Shown here: one piece after another, positions 8,527 through 17,548 of the stretch
Position numbering within the stretch: position 1 is the first letter of the stretch
Layout: each line of letters starts with the position of its first letter
Assembly: GCA_037447335.1 (NCBI GenBank)
Contig: JBBIGV010000034.1
Span: forward strand, 1 to 32,928
Source of the DNA: JBBIGV01 sp037447335
Lineage (GTDB): Bacteria > Bacteroidota > Ignavibacteria > Ignavibacteriales > Ignavibacteriaceae
DNA: 32,928 bases
Reading direction: 5' to 3'
Made by a program: the position numbers and the translations under genes
Notes under the pieces: generated by a model
Databases searched by the model: none
What the model saw: the letters and a program-made list of their open reading frames with translations, nothing else
Told to the model about the DNA's origin: nothing

Positions 8527-9882
8527 TCAGGCTTTAATATCCAATTCTTTAAGTTTCCTGTATAAAGTTGAAAGCCCAACCTGAAGCACCTCCGCAGTTT
8601 TTTCTTTATTGAAATGATTTGCTTCAAGCGCTTTCATTATAAAATCTTTCTCAAACCGCTCAACCGAATCCTCAAGGGAACCTGAGTGCGAAAAATCAAT
8701 TGATTCAGAATCTGGTTTAAAGTTCACCGGCAGGTCTTTAAGCGTAATGAATTCTTCCTTACAAAAAATCACTGCTCGTTCAATAACATTCTCAAGTTCG
8801 CGAACTTCGCCTTTCCATTCGTATCTCATAAGAGCACGCATTGCTTCAGGATCGATTCCTTTAATGTTCTTTTTGATTTCCTTCCTGTATTTATCAAGAA
8901 AATGATCGGCAAGAAGCGGAATGTCTTCTTCACGTTCTTTGAGAGAGGGGAGATTTATATCGATAACATTTAACCTGTAATACAGGTCCTCTCTGAATCT
9001 GCCAGATGAAACTTCTTCTTTTAGATCACGGTTTGTTGAGGCAATAAACCTGATATTAACAGGGTAGGCAGAAGTTGTACCAACGGGAGTGAATTCTTTT
9101 TCCTGAATAGCGCGTAATAATTTAACCTGCAATTGCAGCGGCATATCACTTATCTCGTCAAGAAAAAGTGAACCGCCGTCAGCAGCTTTCATAAATCCTT
9201 CTTTATCGCTTATTGCACCGGTAAAAGCTCCTTTTTTATGCCCGAATAATTCGCTCTCAATCAGGTTTTCTGAAATTGCTCCGCAGTTAACTGCAATAAA
9301 CGGCTTGCTTTTTCTCTGACTTTTAAAATGAAGTGCTCTTGCCACCAATTCCTTTCCGGTTCCGCTATTGCCTGTGATAAGGACAGTGCTGTCAGTTTCA
9401 GCAACTGTCTGGATCATATCATAGATTTTTCTGATTGCCGGACTTTTACCAATCAGGTTATCAAAGTCAAAATTTCTTTGAATTTCATTTCGGAGTATGC
9501 GGTTCTGCAGCAGTAAGTCACGAACTTCAAATAGTCTCTTAACTTTAAAGATGAGTTCATCAAATTCAACCGGTTTAAGAATATAATCGCTTGCACCATT
9601 CCTTAAAGCAGAAATGGCTGTTTCGAGTGAACCGAAAGCTGTAATGATGATGACAGAAGTTTGTACATTAAGTTTTTTAACTTCTTCAAGAAGTTCAAGA
9701 CCCTTCATTACCGGCATTTCAAGGTCGGTAATAATAAGGTCAAAGGGATTTTCAATCAGCTTGTGGTATGCAGCTTTACCGTTTTCGGCTTCATCAACAA
9801 AGTAACCTTCCTTTTTTAAAATAAAAAAAAGGGATTCGCGGATTATATTTTCATCATCAACAACAAGAATTCTTTCAGCCAT
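8527..9882 (-). CDS. Sigma54-dependent response regulator (NtrC family)
   Basis: 451 residues in three domains. Receiver (about 1-120): acidic pair D9-D10, phosphoacceptor D53 in ITDLEMP, K103 in ILKP. AAA+ domain (about 140-370): Walker A GNSGTGKE at 171-178, sigma54-contact loop GAFTGA at 218-223, Walker B SLFLDE at about 238-243, and an arginine-finger region with FREDLYYRLNV. C-terminal Fis-type helix-turn-helix (about 420-450: NKEKTAEVLQVGLSTLYRKL). On phosphorylation it should drive sigma54 promoters. It follows the kinase gene by 15 nt, with AAAGGA ahead of its ATG, so the two form one operon. Its targets are not clear; I found no convincing -24/-12 element in the window. Confidence 0.95.
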   Translation of the reverse strand: MAERILVVDDENIIRESLFFILKKEGYFVDEAENGKAAYHKLIENPFDLIITDLEMPVMKGLELLEEVKKLNVQTSVIIITAFGSLETAISALRNGASDYILKPVEFDELIFKVKRLFEVRDLLLQNRILRNEIQRNFDFDNLIGKSPAIRKIYDMIQTVAETDSTVLITGNSGTGKELVARALHFKSQRKSKPFIAVNCGAISENLIESELFGHKKGAFTGAISDKEGFMKAADGGSLFLDEISDMPLQLQVKLLRAIQEKEFTPVGTTSAYPVNIRFIASTNRDLKEEVSSGRFREDLYYRLNVIDINLPSLKEREEDIPLLADHFLDKYRKEIKKNIKGIDPEAMRALMRYEWKGEVRELENVIERAVIFCKEEFITLKDLPVNFKPDSESIDFSHSGSLEDSVERFEKDFIMKALEANHFNKEKTAEVLQVGLSTLYRKLKELDIKA

Positions 9883-9897
9883 TGTATATCCTTTAAA

Positions 9898-11316
9898 TTA
9901 AGTTTGAACCGGAAGTGTAATTGTGAATGTAGTTCCAACATCTTTTTTGCTCTGAACCTGAATATCTCCCTGGAAACTTTTTACGATACCGTAACTAACC
10001 CATAGCCCCAGCCCGGTACCCTTACCTTCTTTTTTTGTAGTGAAGAAAGGCTCAAACACTTTTGTGAAATTTTCCTCCGCGATTCCTTTTCCGGTATCGG
10101 CAAAAGTAATAATCACAGTATCCTGAATAATATCAGACTTAACAGTGATTTTTTCAGGTTTACCGTCAACGTGGTTTTCAATTATTGCATCAACTGCATT
10201 TAATAGAATATTAACAAAGACCTGCTGAACCTGGTCTGCAATTAAAGGCAGTAATGGTATTTGATCATTCAAGTGCATATGAAAGTTAATATCTTTTGCT
10301 TTAGTTCCGACCTTCGTTATTTCAACTGCTTCTCTGATACTCATATTTATGTCTGTTAGATGCAGCTCATAGTTAGAAGGTCGGGAAAAGTCCACCAAAT
10401 CGCGAATAATTTTTGAAATTCTTGTAACCTGACTTTTAACAAGTCCAAGTTTTTCGTTTATAAATGGATCTTCGGTGGAACGCTGTGCAACCTGTACAAG
10501 TGCAGAAATCGAAGCGAGTGGATTCCCAACCTCGTGTGCAATTCCGGCAGCTAAAGTTCCTATACTTTCCATTTTCTGAGTATGGATCAATTGTTTTTCA
10601 AGCAATCTTTTTTCACTAAGGTCGCGGTGTATGCCGAAGAAGCCCGTAACTTTTCCCTCTGAGTTTAATATGGGGGATATAAGCAATTGAGTATAAAACG
10701 GCTCGCCATTTTTTCTACGGTTTTCAACCTCACCAAACCAGACTTTACCTCCATTTATTACATTCCACATATTACCCCAGAATTTTTTAGAATGCTTACC
10801 ACTGCCAAATATTTTAGGACTCTGACCAAGTAATTCATCTCTGCTGTATCCGCTTACAGCAACAAAAGCCGGGTTAACATAGATCATTCGTCCCTCAATA
10901 TCAGTTATTTGCAAAGGGTTAACCGAATTCTCAGCAACATAATAGAAACGAAGAAACTCCATCTCCTTTTTGCGTTCGGCAGTCACATCTCTAACCTGAA
11001 CCAGAACAGTTTCTTTCCCATCTGCTAACCCTCCTTCAGAAGTGATGCTTAAATCAGCGTCTATTATTTGATTGCCATTATTAAATCTGACCGGCAAATC
11101 CTGTCTTTTTTTACTATGAATTGAATATTCAAAAGCTGATGTGAATTTCTCAGAGTCTTCACTTACTATAATTTCCTGAATCTTTACATCTCCACCGTCG
11201 TATGAATTGCCAAGAAAGTCTTTGGCAGTTTTATTCATATGCAATATTTTTCCATTAACATCCAGCAGGAAAAACATATCGCGGAGATTATCCAGGTGTT
11301 TAAAACTAAATTTCAT
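9898..11316 (-). CDS. PAS-containing histidine kinase, partner of the NtrC-type regulator
   Basis: 472 residues with no clear membrane segment, so a cytoplasmic sensor. Two PAS domains (about 8-115 and 122-235; the second has YVNPAFVAVSGYSRDELLG and the PAC-like GFFGIHRDLSEKR) precede a dimerisation/phosphoacceptor domain with H261 in GIAHEVGNPLASI. The HATPase domain shows N box NILLNAVDAI, G1 box DTGKGIA, F box FEPFFTTK and G2 box GKGTGLGL. All catalytic motifs are intact. This is an NtrB/AtoS-style kinase; the signal sensed by the PAS domains is unknown. The gene is divergent from the iron transporter operon, with 189 nt between them. Confidence 0.93.
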   Translation of the reverse strand: MKFSFKHLDNLRDMFFLLDVNGKILHMNKTAKDFLGNSYDGGDVKIQEIIVSEDSEKFTSAFEYSIHSKKRQDLPVRFNNGNQIIDADLSITSEGGLADGKETVLVQVRDVTAERKKEMEFLRFYYVAENSVNPLQITDIEGRMIYVNPAFVAVSGYSRDELLGQSPKIFGSGKHSKKFWGNMWNVINGGKVWFGEVENRRKNGEPFYTQLLISPILNSEGKVTGFFGIHRDLSEKRLLEKQLIHTQKMESIGTLAAGIAHEVGNPLASISALVQVAQRSTEDPFINEKLGLVKSQVTRISKIIRDLVDFSRPSNYELHLTDINMSIREAVEITKVGTKAKDINFHMHLNDQIPLLPLIADQVQQVFVNILLNAVDAIIENHVDGKPEKITVKSDIIQDTVIITFADTGKGIAEENFTKVFEPFFTTKKEGKGTGLGLWVSYGIVKSFQGDIQVQSKKDVGTTFTITLPVQT

Positions 11317-11505
11317 AAGTGATAAATAATTACAAAATGCACTCTAAATTTAAGAATTGTTACTGCATTGTGAAATATAACAATTTGGTATTCACATTTA
11401 GTTCATTATACGATCCTGTTATTTAAAAATATTAGTAATACAGCTTATGTAGATTTAGTCTTAATAAATATTTAGATTGAGTTATAAATTTATCTGCATT
11501 TTAAT

Positions 11506-12525
11506 ATGAACTCACAACAAACATTATTTATTATCAAATTATTGCTGATTTTATCTGTATTTTTTCTTTCAGGCTGCGGTTTGGACAGCAAAAATGATTT
11601 AGTAATTTATTCAGCAAGGAATGAACATCTTATAAAACCGGTTTTTGATGCCTATTCAAAAGAAACTGGCGTAAAAATAAAATTTGTGACTGATAAAGAA
11701 GGTCCTTTGCTGCAAAGATTAAAGGCAGAGGGCAGCAGCACTCCGGCTGATATTCTTATAACTGTGGATGCAGGAAATTTGTGGCATGCAGCAAATGAAA
11801 ATTTATTATGTCCGGTTAACTCTCATATATTAAATAAGAATATTCCGGAGCATTTAAGCGATCCTGAAAACAGATGGTTCGGCTTTTCATTACGTGTAAG
11901 AACAATAGTTTACAACTCTAATAAAGTGAACCCTTCAGAACTTTCAACCTACGAAGACTTAGCCAGCAATAAATGGTTTAAGCGATTGGGAATGCGCACT
12001 TCAAAGAAAGTATATAATCAGTCTCTTGTTGCATTAATGATTTCTGAATATGGAATTGAAAAAACAGAGAAAATTGTTGAAGGGTGGGTACGAAATCTTG
12101 CCGCCGATGTTTATATGGACGATACAAGTCTCCTTGAAGCAATGGCTGCCGGTCAGTGTGATGTGGGAATTGTTAATACTTATTACTTCGGCAGACTATT
12201 GCGTGAAAAACCTGAACTTCCGCTGGCGATCTTTTGGGCGAATCAGGAAATTGGTGGCGTGCACGTCAACATATCGGGAGCAGGAATAACCAGATACGCG
12301 AAAAATAAAGAAGAAGCAATAAAATTTCTTGAATGGCTTTCAGGTGAAGCAGCGCAAAAGATTTTTGCTGAAGTTAATCTTGAATATCCGGCAAACCCTT
12401 CAGTTGAAATTGATAGTTTTGTTAAATCGTGGGGAAGTTTTAAACAAAGTACTATAAATCTGTCCGAAGCAGGGGAGTATCAGGAGCAAGCAGTTAAGTT
12501 GATGGACAGAGTCGGTTATAAATGA
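11506..12525 (+). CDS. fbpA: Ferric iron ABC transporter substrate-binding lipoprotein (FbpA/FutA-like)
   Basis: 339 residues. A lipoprotein signal ends in LSGC, with C24 as the lipidated cysteine. The mature part starts DLVIYSARNEHLIKPVFDAY and continues GVKIKFVTDKEGPLLQRLKAEG, typical of iron-binding periplasmic proteins of the FbpA/AfuA family. The tyrosine pair Y226-Y227 in VNTYYFGRL matches the iron-coordinating tyrosines of the family, and EYPANPSV near the C-terminus is also characteristic. It overlaps the permease gene by 4 nt (ATGA at 12522-12525). No clear Shine-Dalgarno is seen ahead of the ATG, and I could not make out a Fur-like operator in 11317-11505. Confidence 0.92.
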   Translation: MNSQQTLFIIKLLLILSVFFLSGCGLDSKNDLVIYSARNEHLIKPVFDAYSKETGVKIKFVTDKEGPLLQRLKAEGSSTPADILITVDAGNLWHAANENLLCPVNSHILNKNIPEHLSDPENRWFGFSLRVRTIVYNSNKVNPSELSTYEDLASNKWFKRLGMRTSKKVYNQSLVALMISEYGIEKTEKIVEGWVRNLAADVYMDDTSLLEAMAAGQCDVGIVNTYYFGRLLREKPELPLAIFWANQEIGGVHVNISGAGITRYAKNKEEAIKFLEWLSGEAAQKIFAEVNLEYPANPSVEIDSFVKSWGSFKQSTINLSEAGEYQEQAVKLMDRVGYK

Positions 12526-14195
12526 AATTTTTCAAGTTATTCTTAACAAAGATATCCCTGCGACACTTCTACAGTTCAGGCAGAAGTGAGGCGAAGAACC
12601 TGAAGTTTTTTACATTTGGTGTTTCTCTTCTTGTGCTTATACCATTGCTCATTATTTTTTCTGCTCTATTTTCTCCCGCAGATAAATTCTGGAAACATGT
12701 ATATGAGAATGTTTTAAGTGAACTTCTCTTAAATACTTTTTCGCTAATTGTTGGTGTTGCGATTGGAACGCTAATTATCGGAGTTTTACTCGCATGGTTA
12801 ACCAGTATTTACGAATTCCCCGGCAGGAAAATATTTAGTTGGACACTGATGCTGCCTTTAGCGATGCCGGTTTATGTAATTGCTTTTGTAAGTATTGGTT
12901 TATTGGAATACACAGGTCCGGTTCAAACTTTTTTAAGGGGGCATTACGCAGGAGAACTTAAGTATTTCCCTAAAATCAGATCCACCGGTGGAATTATTCT
13001 TATTATGACTCTCGCCCTATATCCATATGTCTATTTACTCTCAAGGAATGCCTTCCAAACGCAGGGTAAACGGGCATTGGAAATCGCTCAATCGCTTGGA
13101 TATTCGCGTAAATCTGCTTTTATAAATTCCGCCATTCCGTTGGCAAGACCATGGATTGCCAGTGGAGTCTTACTCGTAATTATGGAAGCGCTGTCGGATT
13201 TCGGAGCCGTATCAATCTTTAACTATAATACTTTAACAACAGAAATTTATAAAGCGTGGTTCAGTTTATTTTCTATTCAGACAGCTTCTCAATTAGCATC
13301 GTTGTTAGTGATAATTGTGTTTTTATTCATTTTATTGGAGCAGCGAAGCCGTTACCGCATGAGATTTTATCAGCCTGGTAAAACCGGCTATAAGCAGGAA
13401 TTAATTAAACTTCGCGGGATGAAATCATTCATTGCCTTCTTATTTTGTTTTATAGTATTGCTGTTTGCTTTTATCATCCCTTTTATCCAGATTTTGTTAT
13501 GGGCTGCTTCGGATATAACTATTGATTTAAATCAAAATTATATAAAAATTTTAAGCAACTCTCTGCTGCTTGCGGGTATTGCAGCTATAATAACTGCAGT
13601 AATAGCTTTGTTATTAAGTTTTGGCAGCAGATTTAACCGGGACAAGTTTAACAATTTTCTTGTTAAAATTTCAACTCTTGGCTATGCATTACCTGGCGCT
13701 GTATTAGCGGTTGCAATTTTTATACCTTTTGCCTGGATAGATAACAATTTAATAACAATTGCAAATGATTTATTTGGTATTGAAACAGGAAGAATATTTA
13801 GTGGAACGATTATAGCCATCTTAACTGCGTATCTTATAAGATTTCTTGCAGTTGCGCATAACGCAATAGAAGGCAGTTATCAACGAGTGTCGTTCAGTAT
13901 TAATGAATCTGCAAACAGTATGGGATTTACCGGTATAAATCTTTTAAAGAAAGTCCATTTGCCAATGGTTCGCAGTGGTGTTTTTGCAGCTATTATACTT
14001 GTCTTTGTTGATGTAATGAAAGAAATGCCCATTACGCTTATGACCCGACCGTTTGGATGGGATACACTTGCCGTAAGAATTTTTGAATTAACCTCGGAAG
14101 GCGAATGGCGCCGTGCAGCTCTTCCCGCAGCAACAATTGTTCTTGCAGGATTGCTGCCTGTCAGATTGTTAATGAAACACTCAGCTTACAAATAA
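12522..14195 (+). CDS. fbpB: Ferric iron ABC transporter permease (FbpB-like, fused double domain)
   Basis: 557 residues with about 12 hydrophobic helices in two homologous halves, as usual for FbpB/SfuB/HitB. Each half has its own EAA-loop coupling motif: EIAQSLGYSRKSAFINSAIP (first half) and ESANSMGFTGINLLKKVHLP (second half); these contact the ATPase. It forms the inner-membrane channel that receives iron from the lipoprotein encoded just upstream. The 4-nt overlap upstream and the 11-nt gap to the ATPase gene show one operon. Unlike the ATPase gene, this reading frame is intact. Confidence 0.93.
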   Translation: MKFFKLFLTKISLRHFYSSGRSEAKNLKFFTFGVSLLVLIPLLIIFSALFSPADKFWKHVYENVLSELLLNTFSLIVGVAIGTLIIGVLLAWLTSIYEFPGRKIFSWTLMLPLAMPVYVIAFVSIGLLEYTGPVQTFLRGHYAGELKYFPKIRSTGGIILIMTLALYPYVYLLSRNAFQTQGKRALEIAQSLGYSRKSAFINSAIPLARPWIASGVLLVIMEALSDFGAVSIFNYNTLTTEIYKAWFSLFSIQTASQLASLLVIIVFLFILLEQRSRYRMRFYQPGKTGYKQELIKLRGMKSFIAFLFCFIVLLFAFIIPFIQILLWAASDITIDLNQNYIKILSNSLLLAGIAAIITAVIALLLSFGSRFNRDKFNNFLVKISTLGYALPGAVLAVAIFIPFAWIDNNLITIANDLFGIETGRIFSGTIIAILTAYLIRFLAVAHNAIEGSYQRVSFSINESANSMGFTGINLLKKVHLPMVRSGVFAAIILVFVDVMKEMPITLMTRPFGWDTLAVRIFELTSEGEWRRAALPAATIVLAGLLPVRLLMKHSAYK

Positions 14196-14206
14196 ATACT
14201 TGATTT

Positions 14207-15265
14207 ATGAACACAAAAAATATTCTTGAGGTTAGAAATGTTACGCTTGCTTATGGACGGAATGTTATAGTTAAAAATATTTCATTTGATATAAGGAAGG
14301 GATTGATTGGTTGTTTACTTGGTCCAAGCGGATGTGGAAAAACTACTATCTTCCGTGCAATAGCAGGATTTGAACCTGTTAGGGAAGGGGAAATTTATTT
14401 GAATGACACTTAAGTCAGCAGCAATAACTTCCTGTTGCCGCCCGAAAAAAGAAAGCTTGGTATAGTGTTTCAGGATAATTCTTTGTATCCGCATTTAACA
14501 GTTGAGAACAATATTGCATTCGGATTATTCAAATATGATAAGCAAAGTAGAAGTTTACGCGTAAATGAATTATTAGAATTAACAGGATTAGTTGAGCATC
14601 GTGATAAATATCCGCACGAACTTTCAGGAGGACAGCAGCAGCGTGTTGCTTTAGCCCGTGCCCTTGCACCTGAACCGGAGATGATTCTGCTTGATGAACC
14701 ATTCTCCAATCTTGATGGTGAATTGCGTGAAAGAATGAATCAGGAAGTAAAACTGATTTTGAAAACTACAGGAACCTCCGCAATACTTGTAACTCATGAT
14801 CAGCTTGAAGCTTTTTCAATTGCAGACGAAATCGGTGTTATAAATGAAGGACAGATTCAGCAGTGGGATACTGCTTACAATATTTATAATAAACCCTCAA
14901 ATCCTTTTGTTGCAGATTTCATCGGGAGGGGAATACTTGTGCCGGGGGTCGTTGAATCTCAAAACTCAATTAAACTTGAACCGGGTACTTATAATGTTTA
15001 TTTATCCGATAATTTAAAACCCGGTGATCAAGTAGAGGTTTTAGTTCGTCCTGTTAGTGTAATACAAACCGATAGTGCTGATTCGATAATAGTATTAATA
15101 GTTAATAAAGCTTTCAGAGGCGAAGAAGTTCTTTATACCCTTCAACTTCCCAGTGGACAAAAGCTCCTCTCATTAATTCCAAGTGAATATAATTATGAAA
15201 TTGGTGATAAAATTAAAATCAATCTGGAATTAAATAATATTGTGGTATTTAAGAAAATTATTTGA
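14207..15265 (+). pseudogene. fbpC: Iron ABC transporter ATPase (FbpC-like), interrupted by an in-frame TAA
   Basis: Read through, this is a 352-residue FbpC/PotA-type ATPase: Walker A GPSGCGKTT, Q-loop VFQDNSLYPHLTVENN, signature LSGGQQQRVALARAL, Walker B MILLDEP, H-loop LVTHDQ, and a C-terminal TOBE-like region (about 235-352). A TAA at 14411-14413 stops translation after codon 68, between Walker A and the Q-loop. The frame is the same on both sides, so this is a point change and not a shift. The codons read LNDT-stop-VSSNNFLLPPEKRK; relatives usually have a hydrophobic residue there, so TTA (Leu) to TAA is the simplest explanation. The second part could restart at TTG 14435 but would lack Walker A. 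A split, non-functional ATPase is the likely outcome, unless the base is wrong. Confidence 0.88.
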
Positions 15266-15290
15266 TAGTAATTCTAATCGTAATTCCCGG

Positions 15291-15325
15291 TTTACTTGAC
15301 ACAAATAAAATTTGTGTTAAGTAAA
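15291..15325 (+). terminator. Strong hairpin after the iron-transport operon
   Basis: TTTACTTGACACAAAT (15291-15306) pairs with 15310-15325 over 16 bp with one G-T wobble and a 3-nt AAA spacer. It begins 26 nt after the stop codon of the ATPase gene and is followed by AATTTTCG, so it probably terminates the fbp operon, although the T tract is short and the stem is AT-rich. Confidence 0.6.
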
Positions 15326-15354
15326 AATTTTCGTAACCAGTGTCAATGTAGTAA

Positions 15355-15558
15355 AGTACCGAAGGTCTGCCAGAACTTTAACGTTTTTTAGTAAATCAGT
15401 TTTAGGATGATTTGTAGGATGAACTTATTACAACTGATTTTCTTGTTCTGTCAGATAAACCGGACTTGAACCAACCAATTCTGTTTGGTAAACCAACCAA
15501 TATTGTTTGGTAAATAAAATTTTGAGTCCAGTTTATCTACCAATTCTGCCAAACGTAA
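15355..15558 (-). pseudogene. Degenerate, expanded tRNA-Leu-like copy
   Basis: Three blocks match the intact neighbouring tRNA-Leu in the same order and strand. 15355-15365 equals its acceptor/3' end (AGTACCGAAGG, 11 of 11). 15460-15472 matches its T arm (12 of 13). 15519-15551 matches its anticodon-loop 5' side and D arm (28 of 33, including the CAA anticodon region). Between the blocks are about 94 nt of unrelated sequence and a 46-nt piece holding a doubled 22-bp repeat. The 3' side of the anticodon stem is gone and the acceptor halves do not pair, so it cannot be a normal tRNA. The 11-nt block is weaker evidence than the other two. The remainder of 15269-15567 holds the fbp hairpin, a 9-bp inverted repeat (15393-15401 with 15432-15440) and no gene. 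Confidence 0.65.
15469..15512. repeat. Two tandem 22-bp repeats inside the tRNA-like remnant
   Basis: AACCAACCAATTCTGTTTGGTA (15469-15490) is followed at once by the same 22-mer with two substitutions (15491-15512). Each unit holds the inverted pair ACCAA/TTGGT, so each could fold into a small hairpin. The block lies where the variable arm and the 3' anticodon stem of the tRNA should be. Confidence 0.85.
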
Positions 15559-15567
15559 TCAAAGTAG

Positions 15568-15653
15568 TACCGAAGGCCGGACTCGAACCGGCACGAGGTG
15601 TGAGCCCCACTGGATTTTGAGTCCAGCGCGTCTACCAATTCCGCCACTTCGGC
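15568..15653 (-). tRNA. tRNA-Leu (anticodon CAA)
   Basis: 86 nt with a long variable arm, as expected for leucine. Acceptor strand GCCGAAG pairs with CTTCGGT and the discriminator base is A. D loop contains GAATTGGTAGAC, the anticodon stem CTGGA/TCCAG closes the loop CTCAAAA (anticodon CAA), and the T loop is TTCGAGT. The first acceptor pair is G-U instead of G-C. CCA is not encoded. It lies 187 nt upstream of glnS on the opposite strand. Confidence 0.95.
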
Positions 15654-15839
15654 AAATGATTTTATCCGACGTGAAAAACTTTCGCTGCAAAGTTATGTCT
15701 AATTACACTCTTTATCAAGGAACATGTTTATCAGAGTCTGATAAAAATGAACTTGTAAATAAGAAGCAATCAAACCATTTAATCTCTTTTGGAAGGCAGA
15801 ACGCATTTCTTTATTTTTACACCAAAAACAAATAATAGT

Positions 15840-17543
15840 ATGAATAATTCAAAATCAGATACCAGCCAAAACACAAAAGAACGATCAAAAAACTTTATCT
15901 ACGAAATAATTGATGAGGATAACAAGACCGGTAAATGGGGCGGCCGAGTTCATACACGTTTCCCTCCGGAACCAAATGGTTATTTACATATTGGTCATGC
16001 GAAATCCATTTGTCTTAACTACGGAATTGCACGTGATTATAAAGGCAAATTTAATCTCAGGTTTGATGATACAAATCCAACTAAGGAAGAACAGGAATAT
16101 GTTGATTCGATAATTGAAAATGTTAAATGGCTCGGTGCTGATTTTGAAGAGACCGTGCTATATGCCTCTGATTATTTCGAACAGATGTACGAATATGCTG
16201 TTGACTTGATAAAAAAAGGTAAAGCATACGTTGATGACTTAAGTCTTGATGAAATGCGTGAACAACGCGGTACAGTAACTGAACCTGGAAAAGAAAGCCC
16301 TTTCCGAAATCGTACAATTGAAGAAAACCTTGATTTATTTAACCGGATGAGAAAAGGTGAGTTCAAAAACGGCGAAAAAGTTTTACGCGCTAAAATTGAT
16401 ATGGCTCATCCGAATATGTTGATGCGCGACCCGGTTATGTACAGAATCATTCATGCATATCATCACAGAACAGGGGATAAATGGTGTATTTATCCAACAT
16501 ACGACTGGGCACATGGGCTTGAGGATTCTATCGAAAAAATTACTCACTCAATCTGTACACTCGAATTTGAAATTCACAGACCTCTTTATGATTGGTTCCT
16601 GGATGAACTTGGAATCTATCACCCTCAGCAAATTGAATTTGCCAGATTAAATCTAAGCTATACTGTTATGAGTAAACGGAAATTGCTTGAGCTTGTTCAG
16701 GAAGGTTATGTTGATGGCTGGGATGATCCGAGAATGCCAACTATATCCGGACTGAGAAGGCGAGGGTTTACACCTGAATCTCTCATTAATTTTGCAGAGA
16801 TCGTGGGTGTAGCTAAACGCGATGCGCTCACCGATCTGGCGCTGCTTGAATATGCAATCCGTGAAGATTTGAACAAGCGTGCACAGCGGGTTATGGGTGT
16901 AATAAATCCACTGAAAGTGATTATTACAAATTATCCTGATGATGTAACAGAAGAAATGGAAGCTGTAAATAATCCAGAAGATAGTTCAATGGGAACGCGA
17001 ACAGTACCTTTTACAAAAGAAATTTTTATTGAACAAACCGATTTTATGGAGAATCCTCCTAAAAAATATTTCCGGCTTCAACCGGGAGGTGAGGTAAGAT
17101 TACGTTATGCATACATTATCAAATGTGAGGATGTAATTAAAGATGATAATGGAAACGTAATCGAATTACACTGCACTTACGATCCCGAAACCAAAAGCGG
17201 AAGCGGATCCAGCACTAAAAAAGTCAAAGGAACTATTCACTGGGTTTCTGCTAATCATGCTGTTGCTGCTGAAGTAAGATTGTATGACAGACTCTTTACT
17301 GTTGAAGATCCGGCATCAGTTAAAGATAAAGATTTTAAGGAACTCATAAACCCCGATTCGCTTCAGATAATTAAAAATGCAAAGATTGAACCCTTTGTTA
17401 GTAATGCTTTGAAAGGTGATCGTTTCCAGTTTGAACGACAAGGTTACTTTTGTGTAGATGCAAAATATACTACCCCTGAAAAGCTTGTATTTAACAGAAC
17501 TGTTACATTGAAGGATACCTGGGCTAAGATGGAAGCAAAATAA
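15840..17543 (+). CDS. glnS: Glutaminyl-tRNA synthetase
   Basis: 567 residues, close to the E. coli enzyme's length. It charges tRNA-Gln with glutamine using ATP. Class I motifs: HIGH at residues 50-53 (YLHIGHAKSI) and VMSKRK as the KMSKS equivalent. Also diagnostic are RFPPEPNGYLHIGHAK, FNLRFDDTNPTKE and the C-terminal beta-barrel anticodon-binding region (about 340-567). The ATG at 15840 is preferred over an upstream in-frame start at 15789, because residues before it (MEGRTHFFIFTPKTNNS) are not conserved in the family. It faces gltX tail to tail with 5 nt between stop codons. Having GlnRS means the cell need not rely on the transamidation route for Gln-tRNA. Confidence 0.96.
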   Translation: MNNSKSDTSQNTKERSKNFIYEIIDEDNKTGKWGGRVHTRFPPEPNGYLHIGHAKSICLNYGIARDYKGKFNLRFDDTNPTKEEQEYVDSIIENVKWLGADFEETVLYASDYFEQMYEYAVDLIKKGKAYVDDLSLDEMREQRGTVTEPGKESPFRNRTIEENLDLFNRMRKGEFKNGEKVLRAKIDMAHPNMLMRDPVMYRIIHAYHHRTGDKWCIYPTYDWAHGLEDSIEKITHSICTLEFEIHRPLYDWFLDELGIYHPQQIEFARLNLSYTVMSKRKLLELVQEGYVDGWDDPRMPTISGLRRRGFTPESLINFAEIVGVAKRDALTDLALLEYAIREDLNKRAQRVMGVINPLKVIITNYPDDVTEEMEAVNNPEDSSMGTRTVPFTKEIFIEQTDFMENPPKKYFRLQPGGEVRLRYAYIIKCEDVIKDDNGNVIELHCTYDPETKSGSGSSTKKVKGTIHWVSANHAVAAEVRLYDRLFTVEDPASVKDKDFKELINPDSLQIIKNAKIEPFVSNALKGDRFQFERQGYFCVDAKYTTPEKLVFNRTVTLKDTWAKMEAK

Positions 17544-17548
17544 ACACA

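Noticed and set aside
8433..8627. Small leftward open frame overlapping the regulator's C-terminus
   Set aside because: It overlaps the Fis-type helix-turn-helix in another frame and has no ribosome site or domain.
11317..11505. Possible Fur box or sigma54 promoter ahead of the iron operon
   Set aside because: The region is AT-rich, but I could find neither a GATAATGAT-type 19-mer nor a convincing TGGCAC-N5-TTGC element, so no operator is claimed.
14435..15265. A separate functional gene for the second part of the iron ATPase
   Set aside because: It would start at TTG without a ribosome site and lack Walker A; the same frame continues from upstream, so one broken gene is the better reading.
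15789..15839. Longer N-terminus of glutaminyl-tRNA synthetase
   Set aside because: The extra 17 residues do not resemble the family, and an ATG at 15840 gives the normal length.
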